Notes: generated by a model from the sequence alone, not told the origin. DNA of 64,000 nt from Actibacterium lipolyticum (GCF_900184935.1 NZ_FXYE01000001.1:868001-932000); one strand, 5' to 3'. Shown: positions 26,472-36,220, counted from the first letter of the stretch. Made by a program: numbers and translations.

Positions 26472-26882
26472 TTAGTCTTTGTTGGCCTTCATCAAACGGT
26501 CGGCCTTTTTGCGAACCAGCACCGTGCGAAGGTCGTGCATTGCCAGCAAAAGCGCGTCTGTGACGGTTTCAAGCTGATCGTCTGTCGCGCGGGACTGTGC
26601 CCATTGCGTGGCAAGGTTCATATGGTCCACCGCGCGCAGGATATCGTCAACGTCGCGTTCTTCCAGAACTTCGCGGCGGTCGTTAATCCAGCCTTGGATC
26701 ACTTCCATGTCTTCGTCGGAAAGAGAGCGGTCGCCGTGCGGCTTAATCTCGCCGTTGCGAATGTTCACAACGGCGATCTGGTCCATGTCGATGCGGCGCT
26801 GGCGGTTTTCGGTATCAATCCGAAACACCAGCGCCCCGTTTTCGCGGACGCGGAAGTAATAGTCGGGCAGGTCGCCGGACAT
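26472..26882 (-). CDS. Conserved hypothetical protein, 136 residues
   Basis: A soluble acidic protein beginning MSGDLPDYYFRVRENGALVF. The first half looks like a small beta domain (EIKPHGDRSLSDEDMEVIQGW marks its end) and the second is helical with many charged residues. There is no signal peptide or membrane span. I do not recognise a named family. It starts 10 bases after the aspartate aminotransferase stop on the same strand, so it should be co-transcribed with it. Good codon use and tight spacing support a real gene. Confidence 0.7.
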   Translation of the reverse strand: MSGDLPDYYFRVRENGALVFRIDTENRQRRIDMDQIAVVNIRNGEIKPHGDRSLSDEDMEVIQGWINDRREVLEERDVDDILRAVDHMNLATQWAQSRATDDQLETVTDALLLAMHDLRTVLVRKKADRLMKANKD

Positions 26883-26892
26883 ACGAAACCCC

Positions 26893-28128
<1,236 letters not shown>

Positions 28129-28185
28129 TCATAGGGTGCGGGCGAGTGCCGTTCAAGCAGGTTCGGCACAAACCCGGAGGTGAAC

Positions 28186-28587
28186 GTGGCTGAGACGGCA
28201 GATGAGGTTGATTGGTACTCTGATCAAGCGGCGACATTCGGGGACCGGATGGCAGGCGCACGCGAGACGTTGGGCATGTCCCAATCTGATCTTGCACGAC
28301 GCTTGGGTGTGAAACTAAAAACCGTGCGCGCGTGGGAAGAAGACCTGAACGAACCGCGTGCGAACAAGCTGCAGATGGTGGCGGGCGTCTTGAACGTGTC
28401 CATCATGTGGTTGCTGAACGGCGAAGGCGATGGCCTGGACGGCCCGGCGGAAGAAGCAGAGCTTTCGGTCGACATTCGCGCGGTTCTAACTGAAATCAGG
28501 CAGGTCAAGACAGAGATGGGCCAAATGGCCGACCGTCTGGGCCTGCTAGAGAAACGCCTGCGGGCGACTTTGAAGGAAGAGTCTTAA
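28186..28587 (+). CDS. XRE-family helix-turn-helix regulator
   Basis: A 133-residue protein with an N-terminal HTH of the Cro/C1 type (about residues 20-75: RMAGARETLGMSQSDLARRL, then KTVRAWEEDLNEPRANKLQ and MVAGVLNVSIMWLLNGE) and a C-terminal coiled coil (IRAVLTEIRQVKTEMGQMAD) likely used for dimerisation. I prefer the GTG at 28186, five bases after CGGAGG, over the GTG at 28180. The stop overlaps the sdhE start by one base. It may regulate its own operon or the divergent aspB; the ligand, if any, is unknown. Confidence 0.85.
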   Translation: MAETADEVDWYSDQAATFGDRMAGARETLGMSQSDLARRLGVKLKTVRAWEEDLNEPRANKLQMVAGVLNVSIMWLLNGEGDGLDGPAEEAELSVDIRAVLTEIRQVKTEMGQMADRLGLLEKRLRATLKEES

Positions 28588-28847
28588 TGGCCGAAACGCC
28601 AGAGAACCGTCTGAAGCGCATGAAGATGCGCGCGTGGCATCGCGGAATGAAAGAAATGGACATCATTCTTGGCAACTTCGCTGACGCATCGCTTAACGTG
28701 ATGAGCGGCGAAGAGCTGGACGATCTGGATGCGTTGATGGAAGAAAACGATCAGGATCTTTATCAGTGGGTCACAGGGCAGGTGCCAACACCAGCACAGT
28801 TTGTGACGCTGGTCGAACGTATTGCCCAGCACGCTGGTGCGCGCTGA
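28587..28847 (+). CDS. sdhE: Succinate dehydrogenase flavin-assembly factor SdhE
   Basis: An 86-residue protein of the SdhE/Sdh5 (DUF339) family, which promotes covalent FAD attachment to SdhA. The conserved stretch is RMKMRAWHRGMKEMDIILG, containing the RGxxE-type surface, followed by ELDDLDALMEENDQDLYQW. The length is standard. It begins at the ATG overlapping the stop of the XRE gene (TAATG), so it is translationally coupled to that regulator. No sdh genes lie in the window. Confidence 0.9.
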   Translation: MAETPENRLKRMKMRAWHRGMKEMDIILGNFADASLNVMSGEELDDLDALMEENDQDLYQWVTGQVPTPAQFVTLVERIAQHAGAR

Positions 28848-28929
28848 ACGCATTGATAAGGCGGCCTTAACCGAATCTTTGAACCTGATGCTCTATCCAA
28901 TCTCTTACGAGTGACGGATGGAGCATATC

Positions 28930-29427
28930 ATGAGCATTCAGGCCCCAATTGCGGCGCCTACACGGCAGATTTACATGTCTGGATATCTAGAAGCGCTAGC
29001 GCTGGTCGAACGACTGCACCGGCTGCTTCTTGATGTTATCAAAGACGAATTTGAACGCGTAGGCATTCTTGAAATTAACCCGGTGCAGGCGCTTTTGCTG
29101 TTTAACGTCGGCGACAACGAAGTCACCGCCGGAGAGCTGAAAAGCCGAGGCTATTACCAAGGTTCGAACGTTTCCTATAACCTGAAAAAGCTGGTCGACA
29201 GCGGTTATATGCACCACCAACGGTGCGAAATTGACCGCCGGTCGGTGCGGGTGCGGCTTACAGCTAAGGGGCGTGATATCCACACGCATGTGACCGAACT
29301 TTTTGCACGCCACGCCGATGGTTTGGAAGAAAAGGGCGTGATCAACCAAGAAGGTCTGGAAGATATCACTTCGTCCCTGCGCCGGATGGAACGGTATTGG
29401 ACCGATCAAATCCGATATATCTATTGA
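28930..29427 (+). CDS. MarR-family regulator, LdtR-like
   Basis: A 165-residue winged-helix regulator of the MarR family. The DNA-binding region spans about residues 55-115 (INPVQALLLFNVGDNEVTAG, then SRGYYQGSNVSYNLKKLVDS and the wing CEIDRRSVRVRLTAKG). The strongly conserved YYQGSNVSYNLKKL places it with LdtR of the Rhizobiales, a regulator of cell-wall L,D-transpeptidase and stress genes. The ATG at 28930 has GGAG six bases upstream; an earlier ATG at 28918 is weaker. It converges on, and overlaps by 7 bases, a DUF1194 gene. Confidence 0.88.
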   Translation: MSIQAPIAAPTRQIYMSGYLEALALVERLHRLLLDVIKDEFERVGILEINPVQALLLFNVGDNEVTAGELKSRGYYQGSNVSYNLKKLVDSGYMHHQRCEIDRRSVRVRLTAKGRDIHTHVTELFARHADGLEEKGVINQEGLEDITSSLRRMERYWTDQIRYIY

Positions 29428-30137
29428 GGGGCGGTTAGGGTCGCGAGGTTCAGGCCTGACAGTTCCTTTAACAGTTTGCGCACCATGGCGGCCTCAAATT
29501 CGTCAAAGCCGTGCGCGACCTCGACAAAGGCGTCAGGGCCACTGATCACCTCGGCGCGGAAATAGGCGGATAGCGCGGCGGCGCTTTCACCGTGGTCTTC
29601 GCCGATGACCAACGCGTTGACGGTGATCTGGGCCAAACCTGCACCTTCCTTCACATCGCGCGGGCGGGGGCCTTCGTTCGATTTGCCGTCGCCGGAAAGA
29701 TCAAGCGTGCGTTTCCAGCAATGCGGCATGGTGTTAAGAAGGTCGCGACCAGTAATCAGCGCGGTTCCCAGCGCCGTTGCTTGCCCCTTAAGCTGCCGTT
29801 GCGCGGTTCTGAGTTTGGTGACGATGCTGTTCAGCGCATTGCCGTCTGAAACTGCTGTCCACGGAACGATGATCAACTGATCTTGCGCGCCGCTCCATTC
29901 ATAGACGGCAAGCGAGACCGGGGCGTCGGGCAGGGAAAACAGGGCGGCTTGGACGTTCTCGTTCAACAACGCTGCTGCCAGCCCATCAAGTTGCAGGCGG
30001 TATTCACGTTGATCGACCGACCCCGAAACATCTAACCCAATGGCCAAGGCCTGACGGCAAGTCGCTTGTCCAAGGGCTGGCATTGCACATATCGCGGCGA
30101 CAAGCGCGATGGAAATGGCGCGTAGCAGTCTAACCAT
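29421..30137 (-). CDS. Secreted DUF1194 protein (copy 2)
   Basis: A 238-residue secreted protein of the DUF1194 vWA-like family. It has a signal peptide (MVRLLRAISIALVAAICAMP to about residue 25), MIDAS-like DVSGSVD near residue 37, VYEWSGAQDQLIIVPWT, LDLSGDGKSNEG and a C-terminal SGPDAFVEVAHGFDEFEAAM. The start is a choice between ATG 30137, which overlaps the preceding gene by 8 bases, and ATG 30149; I prefer the former for the signal peptide. It is a tandem paralogue of the next gene. The role is unknown. Confidence 0.82.
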   Translation of the reverse strand: MVRLLRAISIALVAAICAMPALGQATCRQALAIGLDVSGSVDQREYRLQLDGLAAALLNENVQAALFSLPDAPVSLAVYEWSGAQDQLIIVPWTAVSDGNALNSIVTKLRTAQRQLKGQATALGTALITGRDLLNTMPHCWKRTLDLSGDGKSNEGPRPRDVKEGAGLAQITVNALVIGEDHGESAAALSAYFRAEVISGPDAFVEVAHGFDEFEAAMVRKLLKELSGLNLATLTAPQ

Positions 30138-30837
30138 CTGAATTCTCATGACTTGGGGCAATGTCACCGACGACATGAACCTTAACCTCGCGCAACAATT
30201 TGCGGCGCATTGCGCGCTCAAAATCGTCGAAATCATTTGCGGTTTCGACGAATGAACCGTGCCCGCGGATTACCTTATCCCGATAATAGGCAAAGACCAT
30301 CTGATCGTCCGAAGTTGCGCCACCAATCACCAGCCCGTTCACGGTCACCCCGTCCAGCGGAAAGTTCCTGAAGGCAAGCGCGGGGCTGAACCCGTCGTTG
30401 TTCACACCGTCGCCCGAAATATCCAGCGTGCGAAGGGGGCAATCTGGCGCAGTGCGGAAAACCGTTGCCGCATAACCGATGCCATAGCCAAGCGCGGTGG
30501 GGAATTGGGCGAATGAGCGTTCGCTGCTGCTTATCTTTTCGGCGGCACCGGCGATGGCGGCGGGGTCAGACAGCACAACCCAATCAAGGACCATGGTTTG
30601 CTGGTGTCGCCCGCTCCACTCATAAACGGCAAGGGCAACGTGGTTTTCTTCTATCGCCAATAGCGCCTTAACGACCGAAGGGGACGAAAGCGCGTTGGCA
30701 AGCCCTGAGCGTTGAAGCGCATCCTCGTCTGCGTCCACCGACGACGAAATATCAAGCGCCAGTAATAGGGCCAGCCGACACGATGCATCGGCGGCCCCAG
30801 CCGTTAGTGCCATCACAAGGGCAAGCGCCCTTACCAA
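30130..30837 (-). CDS. Secreted DUF1194 protein (copy 3)
   Basis: A 235-residue paralogue of the adjacent DUF1194 gene. The metal motif reads DISSSVD rather than DxSGS, and the other family blocks are present (VYEWSGRHQQTMVLDW, LDISGDGVNNDG, VNGLVIGG, IRGHGSFVETANDFDDFERA). The first in-frame ATG lies inside the signal peptide, so the start must be TTG: at 30837 it gives MVRALALVMALTAGAADA and overlaps the glyoxalase stop by 7 bases; at 30864 it adds nine basic residues. Both copies are probably translated with gloA as one operon. Confidence 0.78.
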   Translation of the reverse strand: MVRALALVMALTAGAADASCRLALLLALDISSSVDADEDALQRSGLANALSSPSVVKALLAIEENHVALAVYEWSGRHQQTMVLDWVVLSDPAAIAGAAEKISSSERSFAQFPTALGYGIGYAATVFRTAPDCPLRTLDISGDGVNNDGFSPALAFRNFPLDGVTVNGLVIGGATSDDQMVFAYYRDKVIRGHGSFVETANDFDDFERAMRRKLLREVKVHVVGDIAPSHENSDG

Positions 30838-31259
30838 TGGCCGGTGTTTTCCATGCTTGCCCAAGGTTCTGCCGGTTCTTTTGAGTCACCCGCCTGCAAA
30901 AGCTCAACAGAAATGTTGTCGGGGCTACGCACGAATGCCATATGCCCGTCGCGCGGTGGGCGGTTGATGATTACGCCGTTGTCCATCAGATGCTGGCACG
31001 TGGCATAGATGTCATCGACCGCATAAGCGAGGTGCCCAAAATGGCGGCTGTCTGACGGCAGTTCATCATCGCCATCCCAGTTCCAAGTCAGCTCTACCGG
31101 GGAATCTTCTTGGCCGGGGGGCGCCATGAAAACCAACGAGAACCGCCCGCCTTCGCTATCCATACGGCGGGTTTGTTTCAGGCCAAGCAGTTCGAAAAAC
31201 GCCATGGATTTCTCAAGGTCTTTCACCCGAACCATGGTGTGTAGGTATTTCAGCGGCAT
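30831..31259 (-). CDS. gloA: Lactoylglutathione lyase (glyoxalase I)
   Basis: A 142-residue VOC-fold metalloenzyme that converts the hemithioacetal of methylglyoxal and glutathione to S-lactoylglutathione. The four metal ligands of the family are visible: His in YLHTMVRVKDL, Glu in VELTWNWD, His in HFGHLAYAVDD and Glu in NISVELLQ. The N-terminus and length match GloA. The ATG at 31259 has GGGGAG upstream. It is the first gene of a cluster with two DUF1194 genes, a link with no obvious metabolic reason. Confidence 0.85.
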   Translation of the reverse strand: MPLKYLHTMVRVKDLEKSMAFFELLGLKQTRRMDSEGGRFSLVFMAPPGQEDSPVELTWNWDGDDELPSDSRHFGHLAYAVDDIYATCQHLMDNGVIINRPPRDGHMAFVRSPDNISVELLQAGDSKEPAEPWASMENTGHW

Positions 31260-31333
31260 TTTCGTCTCCCCATTGATAGGCAAAGCTTAGCATAAGGAAT
31301 GACTAGGGCGAGGGGGCGCCGGAAAAAAGTGGC

Positions 31334-32704
31334 TTAGAAAACCGATTTGAAATTGATCGAAACGCCATATTCTTCGGTTTCGTAAAGCGGCACATTTGAA
31401 CGGTTTTGAATCAAGGAAACGCCAATTTCTGGGGCAAAGCCGTAAAGCTCTAGATTGTAAAGGAAGGCCGATACTTCAAAGATATTTTTTTTGTCTTCGC
31501 GCGGCGTCGTTGAATAGAGTGGTTGATCATAGGCACGGCTTTCAAACGTATACGACAAGCCAATTCGGGCCCCCGCAATAGGTTTGCCAAAGCTGTACCT
31601 AATGCCCGCAATTCCTGCTTCGTGCGCAATTGCCGGACCATCCGATTGCGTATCGCGATAGGCAAGGTTCAGTTGTGCCGTGTCACCATTTTCCAACCGC
31701 TTGCTCCAAACGGCTTGGCCAGTCCAGGACACGGATGAATTTATCTCGGCGTCTTTGCGCCGCTGGTCTTCGACACTCAGCCCAAAAGTAAACCTGTGCG
31801 GCCCGACCCGTTTGAAATGCTGAAGGTTGGCGCGTGCATAATCTGATAGTTCCTGTCCGCCCGACCAAACCCGCCCAAAGGACATTGACGCATCAATTGG
31901 GCCACCGTTCGGATGCGGGAAGAATGTTGTGCCAAAGGTTAGTTCTGCTTCGGCGTAGCTAAGTTCGCTTTCGTCGATGTTTGGTGCCTGTTCGACGGCC
32001 TTCGATGATAGGCTGTATTCCTTGCCTTTCGCCGATGCGCCGACATAAAGCCACGTGTATTCAGATATTTTCCTGCTGTATTCCGTTTCGACGCCAAGCT
32101 TGTATTCAACGCCAGACAGGGCGCGCGCGTCACCACTTAGGACATAGGGAAGCCCGTCAATTTCCATCGTTTCGGACTTGGAACCGTTGTTCACGTTTGA
32201 AGAGGGGGTAATCCCGAATTCAAATTGCGTGGTCCACGGGTTGCGATCCCGCACATACCGAAAGTCGCGGATGGCGATTGATTTTAAACGCTGGTCTGGG
32301 GCCACGTCTGCCGCACGCCTTAACCAAAATTGCGACGATGTTCGTGCGCCATCAGATGACAACGCTTGTGCTGTCGCAAGGGCCGCCGCAAATTTAAGAA
32401 CGTCTGTTTCGGCATGTGCCCACGCGCGTTTTCCATAGTCTTTGGCTTGCTCATAATTGCCAAAATCCCGTTCCGCGCGGGACAAGATGATCAATGCTCG
32501 TACGTCGTTTGGATCGCGCTGCAACAACGCCAATGAGATTTCTTTGGCAAGCATTATGTTCCCGGCGTTCAGAGCTTGGGACGCTGAACGGCGGGTTTCA
32601 TCAACGCTTAGTGTGAGTTCGTCACTAAAGGCAGGGGATAGGTTTAGGGCCAGTGCAGCCAAGCAAAGCGCCAGCAGGCGTTTTGCTTTAGGTGGCGCGA
32701 TCAC
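31334..32704 (-). CDS. SLAM-type outer-membrane protein (DUF560) for surface lipoprotein export
   Basis: A 456-residue outer-membrane protein of the surface lipoprotein assembly modulator family. After a signal peptide (to about residue 27, LSPAFS) come roughly 110 residues of TPR-like helices (AKEISLALLQRDPNDVRALI, then FGNYEQAKDYGKRAWAHAE) and a beta-barrel from about residue 150. The DUF560 signature FEFGITPSSNVNNGS is clear, and the chain ends in Phe (INFKSVF), as outer-membrane barrels do. SLAM proteins move specific lipoproteins to the cell surface. The start is GTG, overlapping the upstream lipoprotein gene's stop as GTGA, so client and exporter are co-translated. Confidence 0.85.
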   Translation of the reverse strand: MIAPPKAKRLLALCLAALALNLSPAFSDELTLSVDETRRSASQALNAGNIMLAKEISLALLQRDPNDVRALIILSRAERDFGNYEQAKDYGKRAWAHAETDVLKFAAALATAQALSSDGARTSSQFWLRRAADVAPDQRLKSIAIRDFRYVRDRNPWTTQFEFGITPSSNVNNGSKSETMEIDGLPYVLSGDARALSGVEYKLGVETEYSRKISEYTWLYVGASAKGKEYSLSSKAVEQAPNIDESELSYAEAELTFGTTFFPHPNGGPIDASMSFGRVWSGGQELSDYARANLQHFKRVGPHRFTFGLSVEDQRRKDAEINSSVSWTGQAVWSKRLENGDTAQLNLAYRDTQSDGPAIAHEAGIAGIRYSFGKPIAGARIGLSYTFESRAYDQPLYSTTPREDKKNIFEVSAFLYNLELYGFAPEIGVSLIQNRSNVPLYETEEYGVSINFKSVF

Positions 32705-33612
32705 GGCGTTTCGTAAACGATAAACGCACCCGTTTCTTGGATGGTTACGTTGTCCCGGTCTGGATCGTCAGCGGTAACGACAACAACCCCGACAATTTCG
32801 TCAGCTTCTGCTCCGCCGATGATTGCGTAGTAGTTGCCCGTTTCGAAATCAACAATCTCGCCAGAGTCGACATCGAACCGGTCGCTTGACGCAACGCCAG
32901 AAATCTCTCCTGCGTCCGTGATTGAGCCGGTCGAGAAGATCAGCGTTGGCAATGTGTCGATAACAGCGCCAGATTGGTTGAGCACTTCGCGGTTGGTAAG
33001 GAAACCCTCTACCGCGCGGGTCGCGTCAAAATCTTCGAAGTCGACGATCAACTCAGCGTCGGCCTGCGTATACTGCAAGCCGCCTGCGCCATTGAAGACA
33101 CGCATCCCAGCATAAGCGCCGGTAAACGTTGCCGAGCCAGTGGACGGAAGATCAACGCCGCCGTCACGCGCATAGACAAAGCCGCCAAAGCCAAACCCTT
33201 GATAGCTACCCGTGCGCACGATCGCGACGCGAGACAGGCCACTTGTGCTTTCAAGATAAAGAGCCTTGTAGGCACGGCGTTCGGTTGTGTTGTTGTTTTC
33301 GTAAACGCGGAACGAGTTCACTGTTGGAACCACGTTGTCACGTTCGTAGACGCCGCTGCCGTCGAACGCCAAGTTATCGACAATGAAGGTGTCGTCGTCG
33401 GCGTTATATAGGATATCGCGTGCTTGGCCGTCATCCTCGTAGCGTTCAATTGATGCGTTGGGCGATGCGTCATCGTCGCCAATGCCGCCGGTCCCCCCGG
33501 TCGAGCCGCCACCGCTTGATCCGCCATCACCGTTGATGGGGTTTGTACCGTCGCCGCCACTGCAGGCTGTCAAAGCCGTGCAGGCCATTAAGATGGAGAG
33601 AATACGCAACAT
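32701..33612 (-). CDS. Candidate surface lipoprotein, TbpB-like barrel (SLAM client)
   Basis: A 303-residue lipoprotein: the signal MLRILSILMACTALTACSGG gives lipidated Cys17, followed by a flexible Gly/Ser/Asp linker of about 35 residues. The rest is beta-rich. The C-terminal half has TGSATFTGAYAGMRV, ADAELIVDFEDF and a final ETGAFIVYE, which resembles the eight-stranded barrel of TbpB-like and other SLAM-dependent lipoproteins (GxAxFxGxYxG pattern). The ligand is unknown: heme, metal or host/particle binding are all possible. The ATG at 33612 has AAGAG upstream; the longer open frame has no support. Confidence 0.8.
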   Translation of the reverse strand: MLRILSILMACTALTACSGGDGTNPINGDGGSSGGGSTGGTGGIGDDDASPNASIERYEDDGQARDILYNADDDTFIVDNLAFDGSGVYERDNVVPTVNSFRVYENNNTTERRAYKALYLESTSGLSRVAIVRTGSYQGFGFGGFVYARDGGVDLPSTGSATFTGAYAGMRVFNGAGGLQYTQADAELIVDFEDFDATRAVEGFLTNREVLNQSGAVIDTLPTLIFSTGSITDAGEISGVASSDRFDVDSGEIVDFETGNYYAIIGGAEADEIVGVVVVTADDPDRDNVTIQETGAFIVYETP

Positions 33613-33662
33613 GAAATGCTCTTTTTTGGCTGCCCGTTTTGGCGCAAGGTCCGTGCTGATTG

Positions 33663-33675
33663 ATTGAAAGTCAAT
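33663..33675. promoter_or_regulatory. Short palindrome before the surface lipoprotein gene
   Basis: ATTGA-AAG-TCAAT is a perfect 5-bp inverted repeat 51 bases upstream of the lipoprotein start, overlapping a TTGACT that could be its -35 element. It could be an operator for a metal- or iron-responsive regulator, but it does not match the iron-Rhodo or Irr consensus. The other half of this 208-base gap shows only an AT-rich stretch before thyX. Confidence 0.25.
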
Positions 33676-33820
33676 TCCCGAACGAGGGCTTTTTGTAATC
33701 CGTTGCTGAAAATCCCGTTGCAGATATATGCAAGATTTACCCCATATCGCGGTTCCGTGCATGCGTTGCCATATATATAGTGGGCTGCGACTCATTCGAT
33801 GAACGTAAAGGACCATGCCC

Positions 33821-34726
33821 ATGCCGCTGAGCCCCGAGCAACAGGCCGAGATTGACGCACTACGCAGCGCGCCCAAACCCACGCTTCGGGCTGTTTCCGA
33901 AGGGATGGAGGCGCATCTTTACAACGCCATTCCGGTTCTGGACCACGGCTTTGTCCGCGTCATCGACTATATGGGCGACGATGCCGCCATCTGTCAGGCC
34001 GCACGGGTTTCATATGGCAAAGGCACAAAATCGGTCAGCAATGACGAAGGCCTGATCCGTTATCTGATGCGCCACTGGCATTCGACCCCGTTTGAAATGT
34101 GCGAGGTAAAGCTGCACGTCAAACTGCCCGTGTTCGTCGCCCGTCAGTGGATCCGCCACCGCACGGCCAACGTCAACGAATACTCGGCCCGCTATTCGAT
34201 CTTGGACCGCGAGTTTTATATTCCAGAACCCGATGCGCTGGCTGCGCAGTCCACGGTGAACAACCAAGGCCGCGGCGCGGTGTTGGAAGGCGAGGAAGCC
34301 GCGCGGGTGTTGGAAATTCTGAAATCCGACTGCAACCGGGCCTATGACAACTACGAAACCATGATCTCGGACGAGGGGCAGCAAGGACTGGCACGCGAAT
34401 TGGCGCGGATGAATCTGCCTGCGAACATCTATACCCAGTGGTACTGGAAGGTGGACCTGCACAACCTGTTCCACTTCCTGCGGCTTCGGGCCGATGCCCA
34501 CGCGCAATACGAAATCCGCGTCTATGCCGATGCGATTTGCAAGGTCGTGGCCGACTGGGTGCCCGCCGCGTACTCCGCGTTCGAGGATTACCGCATGGGC
34601 GGCGCTACGCTGTCTGGCAAAGCGCTGGATTGCCTGCGCCGCATGCTGAAGGGCGAAGAGGTGACACAAGAAACCTCGGGCATGAGCAAAGGCGAATGGC
34701 GGGAGTTTATCGGGGTCGTCGGCTGA
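33821..34726 (+). CDS. thyX: Flavin-dependent thymidylate synthase
   Basis: ThyX methylates dUMP to dTMP using FAD and methylene-tetrahydrofolate. The 301-residue protein has the ThyX signature in the form [15 protein letters not shown], and [17 protein letters not shown] near residue 215 with further flavin and dUMP contacts. Its length is typical of the alphaproteobacterial form. Of two close ATGs, 33821 sits at better spacing from AAAGGA than 33815. The gene stands alone. No thyA is in the window, so this may be the sole thymidylate synthase. Confidence 0.94.
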   Translation: MPLSPEQQAEIDALRSAPKPTLRAVSEGMEAHLYNAIPVLDHGFVRVIDYMGDDAAICQAARVSYGKGTKSVSNDEGLIRYLMRHWHSTPFEMCEVKLHVKLPVFVARQWIRHRTANVNEYSARYSILDREFYIPEPDALAAQSTVNNQGRGAVLEGEEAARVLEILKSDCNRAYDNYETMISDEGQQGLARELARMNLPANIYTQWYWKVDLHNLFHFLRLRADAHAQYEIRVYADAICKVVADWVPAAYSAFEDYRMGGATLSGKALDCLRRMLKGEEVTQETSGMSKGEWREFIGVVG

Positions 34727-34905
34727 AGTCGGGCAACCGGCTCTGATTGCCCATGATGCGCACGTACAGCGCTCGGCCCGCCAACGGGGCGGGCGCGATC
34801 CTTGGGTCAATAGGCCCTTTGTTCCTTGATCTCCGTCAACGCCCGCAAGGGTAGCCTTGGCTATGGTTCCGCCTATTGGTTCATATCCGCAAAAGGCGTC
34901 CTTCC

Positions 34906-35229
34906 ATGCGACAATTGCTTCTTATCGCCGTCTTGGGCCTTACAGCCTGCACGCCTTACAGCACGGTCGTTTATCCCCCGAATGTGGTCCTTACGACGTC
35001 GGTGCGCCCGCATGTCCATGCGGTTTCGGTTCTTTCCGATGACAGGCTGCTTGTCCGCTATGTTCCGGGCACAGTGACGGAGGTGCAGATCGTCGCCTCG
35101 CTGCAATCATATTGCGCCAGCTTGGGTAAAACCGCGTACCGCGCGCCCGGCGCGACCTATCAAGAGACAGTGCGCAGCCGTCGCGGGCAGCCAAAAAGCG
35201 TTTTGGCATTTACGGTTGAGTGTCGCTGA
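34906..35229 (+). CDS. Small lipoprotein, function unknown
   Basis: A 107-residue protein with a lipoprotein signal (MRQLLLIAVLGLTACTPYST; lipobox LTAC, Cys15). The mature part is beta-rich, ends with a conserved-looking VLAFTVECR, and has a Cys pair (one near the middle in SYCASLGK, one near the end) that could form a disulfide. The ATG at 34906 is chosen because the signal begins there; the upstream frame adds only ten basic residues. I recognise no family. It stands between thyX and two hypothetical genes on the opposite strand. Confidence 0.65.
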   Translation: MRQLLLIAVLGLTACTPYSTVVYPPNVVLTTSVRPHVHAVSVLSDDRLLVRYVPGTVTEVQIVASLQSYCASLGKTAYRAPGATYQETVRSRRGQPKSVLAFTVECR

Positions 35230-35260
35230 TCTTTGACCAACGGCTCTGCGCCGCACGGCC

Positions 35261-35491
35261 TCAACGGCGGGGCGCGGTGCGGGCCGTTTTTGCGAACTCT
35301 ACACAGGTCACAGTCTCTTTATTGGCCTCGTCTGCGCAGAAACGCAGCACCGCAAGCCGCTTCTTTTCAGCCAAAGACAGAATCTTTTCGGGGACTTTGG
35401 CCGAATTGTCCGCGTCGTCCTGCGCAAGGGCAGGGGGGGCAGTGGCCAGAACGCCCGCCAGACACATAAGGCGGAACCATTTACGCGTCAT
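35261..35491 (-). CDS. Small secreted hypothetical protein, 76 residues
   Basis: MTRKWFRLMCLAGVLATAPP opens a clear signal peptide, cleaved after ALA near residue 23. The mature part is about 53 residues, helical and basic near its end, with two cysteines 11 residues apart (RFCADE and VTCVEF) that may form a disulfide hairpin. It begins three bases after the stop of the membrane protein gene at 35495, so both are in one operon. No family is recognised. Confidence 0.6.
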   Translation of the reverse strand: MTRKWFRLMCLAGVLATAPPALAQDDADNSAKVPEKILSLAEKKRLAVLRFCADEANKETVTCVEFAKTARTAPRR

Positions 35492-35494
35492 TCT

Positions 35495-36220
35495 TTACCC
35501 TCCGCAGGTCTGGCCACAGGGGATGGGCATCCGTTCCGTCACGGAGCCGGTGTAGGTGTCCACCGTTTCCTTGTAACACTGCCCGCCAACGCGGATGTGG
35601 CGCACAAGGGTGCGATCGCCCACAAACTCCTGACACTCCACAAAGGCCACCTGGCCCTGCGCCAATTCAACATCTGGGGTTGATTGCGGACCGATGGGCC
35701 GTGGGGCTGTCATCCCCGTCACGGCGGCATGGGCCATCAGCCCAAGGTCGCGCGACTGAACCTCTTTGTATTTTTCGATCAGGCGATCAATCTCAACAAA
35801 TTCAATGTGTTCAGCAAAAGTCAGGTCAGAGTCCGGCGAAATCGTCGTCCCGGTTGGCCCGGGCATCCGCACCCGGATAAACACATCGCCTGATGGGCAG
35901 ATGGTGCCGTCCACATGCACTTCGCTTACAGCGACCCAGTCATAGGGGGCAGCGATGCAATTCACGTTTTTGCGGATCAAACCGTCCAGCCGCTGCGCCT
36001 CTTCCAACGAGGTTTCGCGCAGGCCAAGGATGAATTCCTGTACGCTGGTCGCCCATTCCGGCACAGCCGTGAACAGGGTGATCGCAAGGGTTGGATAGAT
36101 AAAGAACCACTGCCACCACTTACGCGGAGCGGGTTCTGCGGCACGTGCCGCAGGCTGAGGTTTCTGCGGCTTTTCGGGGGTAACGGGCGTCGTGCCCAAA
36201 CTGTCTTCGGCGTTCGACAT
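35495..36220 (-). CDS. Membrane-anchored hypothetical protein, 241 residues
   Basis: The N-terminal 35 residues are Pro/Ala-rich and cytoplasmic. One membrane span follows (about 38-58, FFIYPTLAITLFTAVPEW), and then a periplasmic domain of about 180 residues with six cysteines, including the C-terminal pair in PCGQTCGG. The topology and cysteine number suggest a disulfide-stabilised periplasmic domain. A short coiled region (EIDRLIEKYKEVQSRDLG) lies near residue 145. I do not recognise a family. It is coupled to the small secreted protein downstream. Confidence 0.65.
   Translation of the reverse strand: MSNAEDSLGTTPVTPEKPQKPQPAARAAEPAPRKWWQWFFIYPTLAITLFTAVPEWATSVQEFILGLRETSLEEAQRLDGLIRKNVNCIAAPYDWVAVSEVHVDGTICPSGDVFIRVRMPGPTGTTISPDSDLTFAEHIEFVEIDRLIEKYKEVQSRDLGLMAHAAVTGMTAPRPIGPQSTPDVELAQGQVAFVECQEFVGDRTLVRHIRVGGQCYKETVDTYTGSVTERMPIPCGQTCGG

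Noticed and set aside
33657-33673. An iron-Rhodo box (TGA-N9-TCA) before the surface lipoprotein gene
   Set aside because: The spacings found are N7 and N11, not N9, so the iron link is unsupported.
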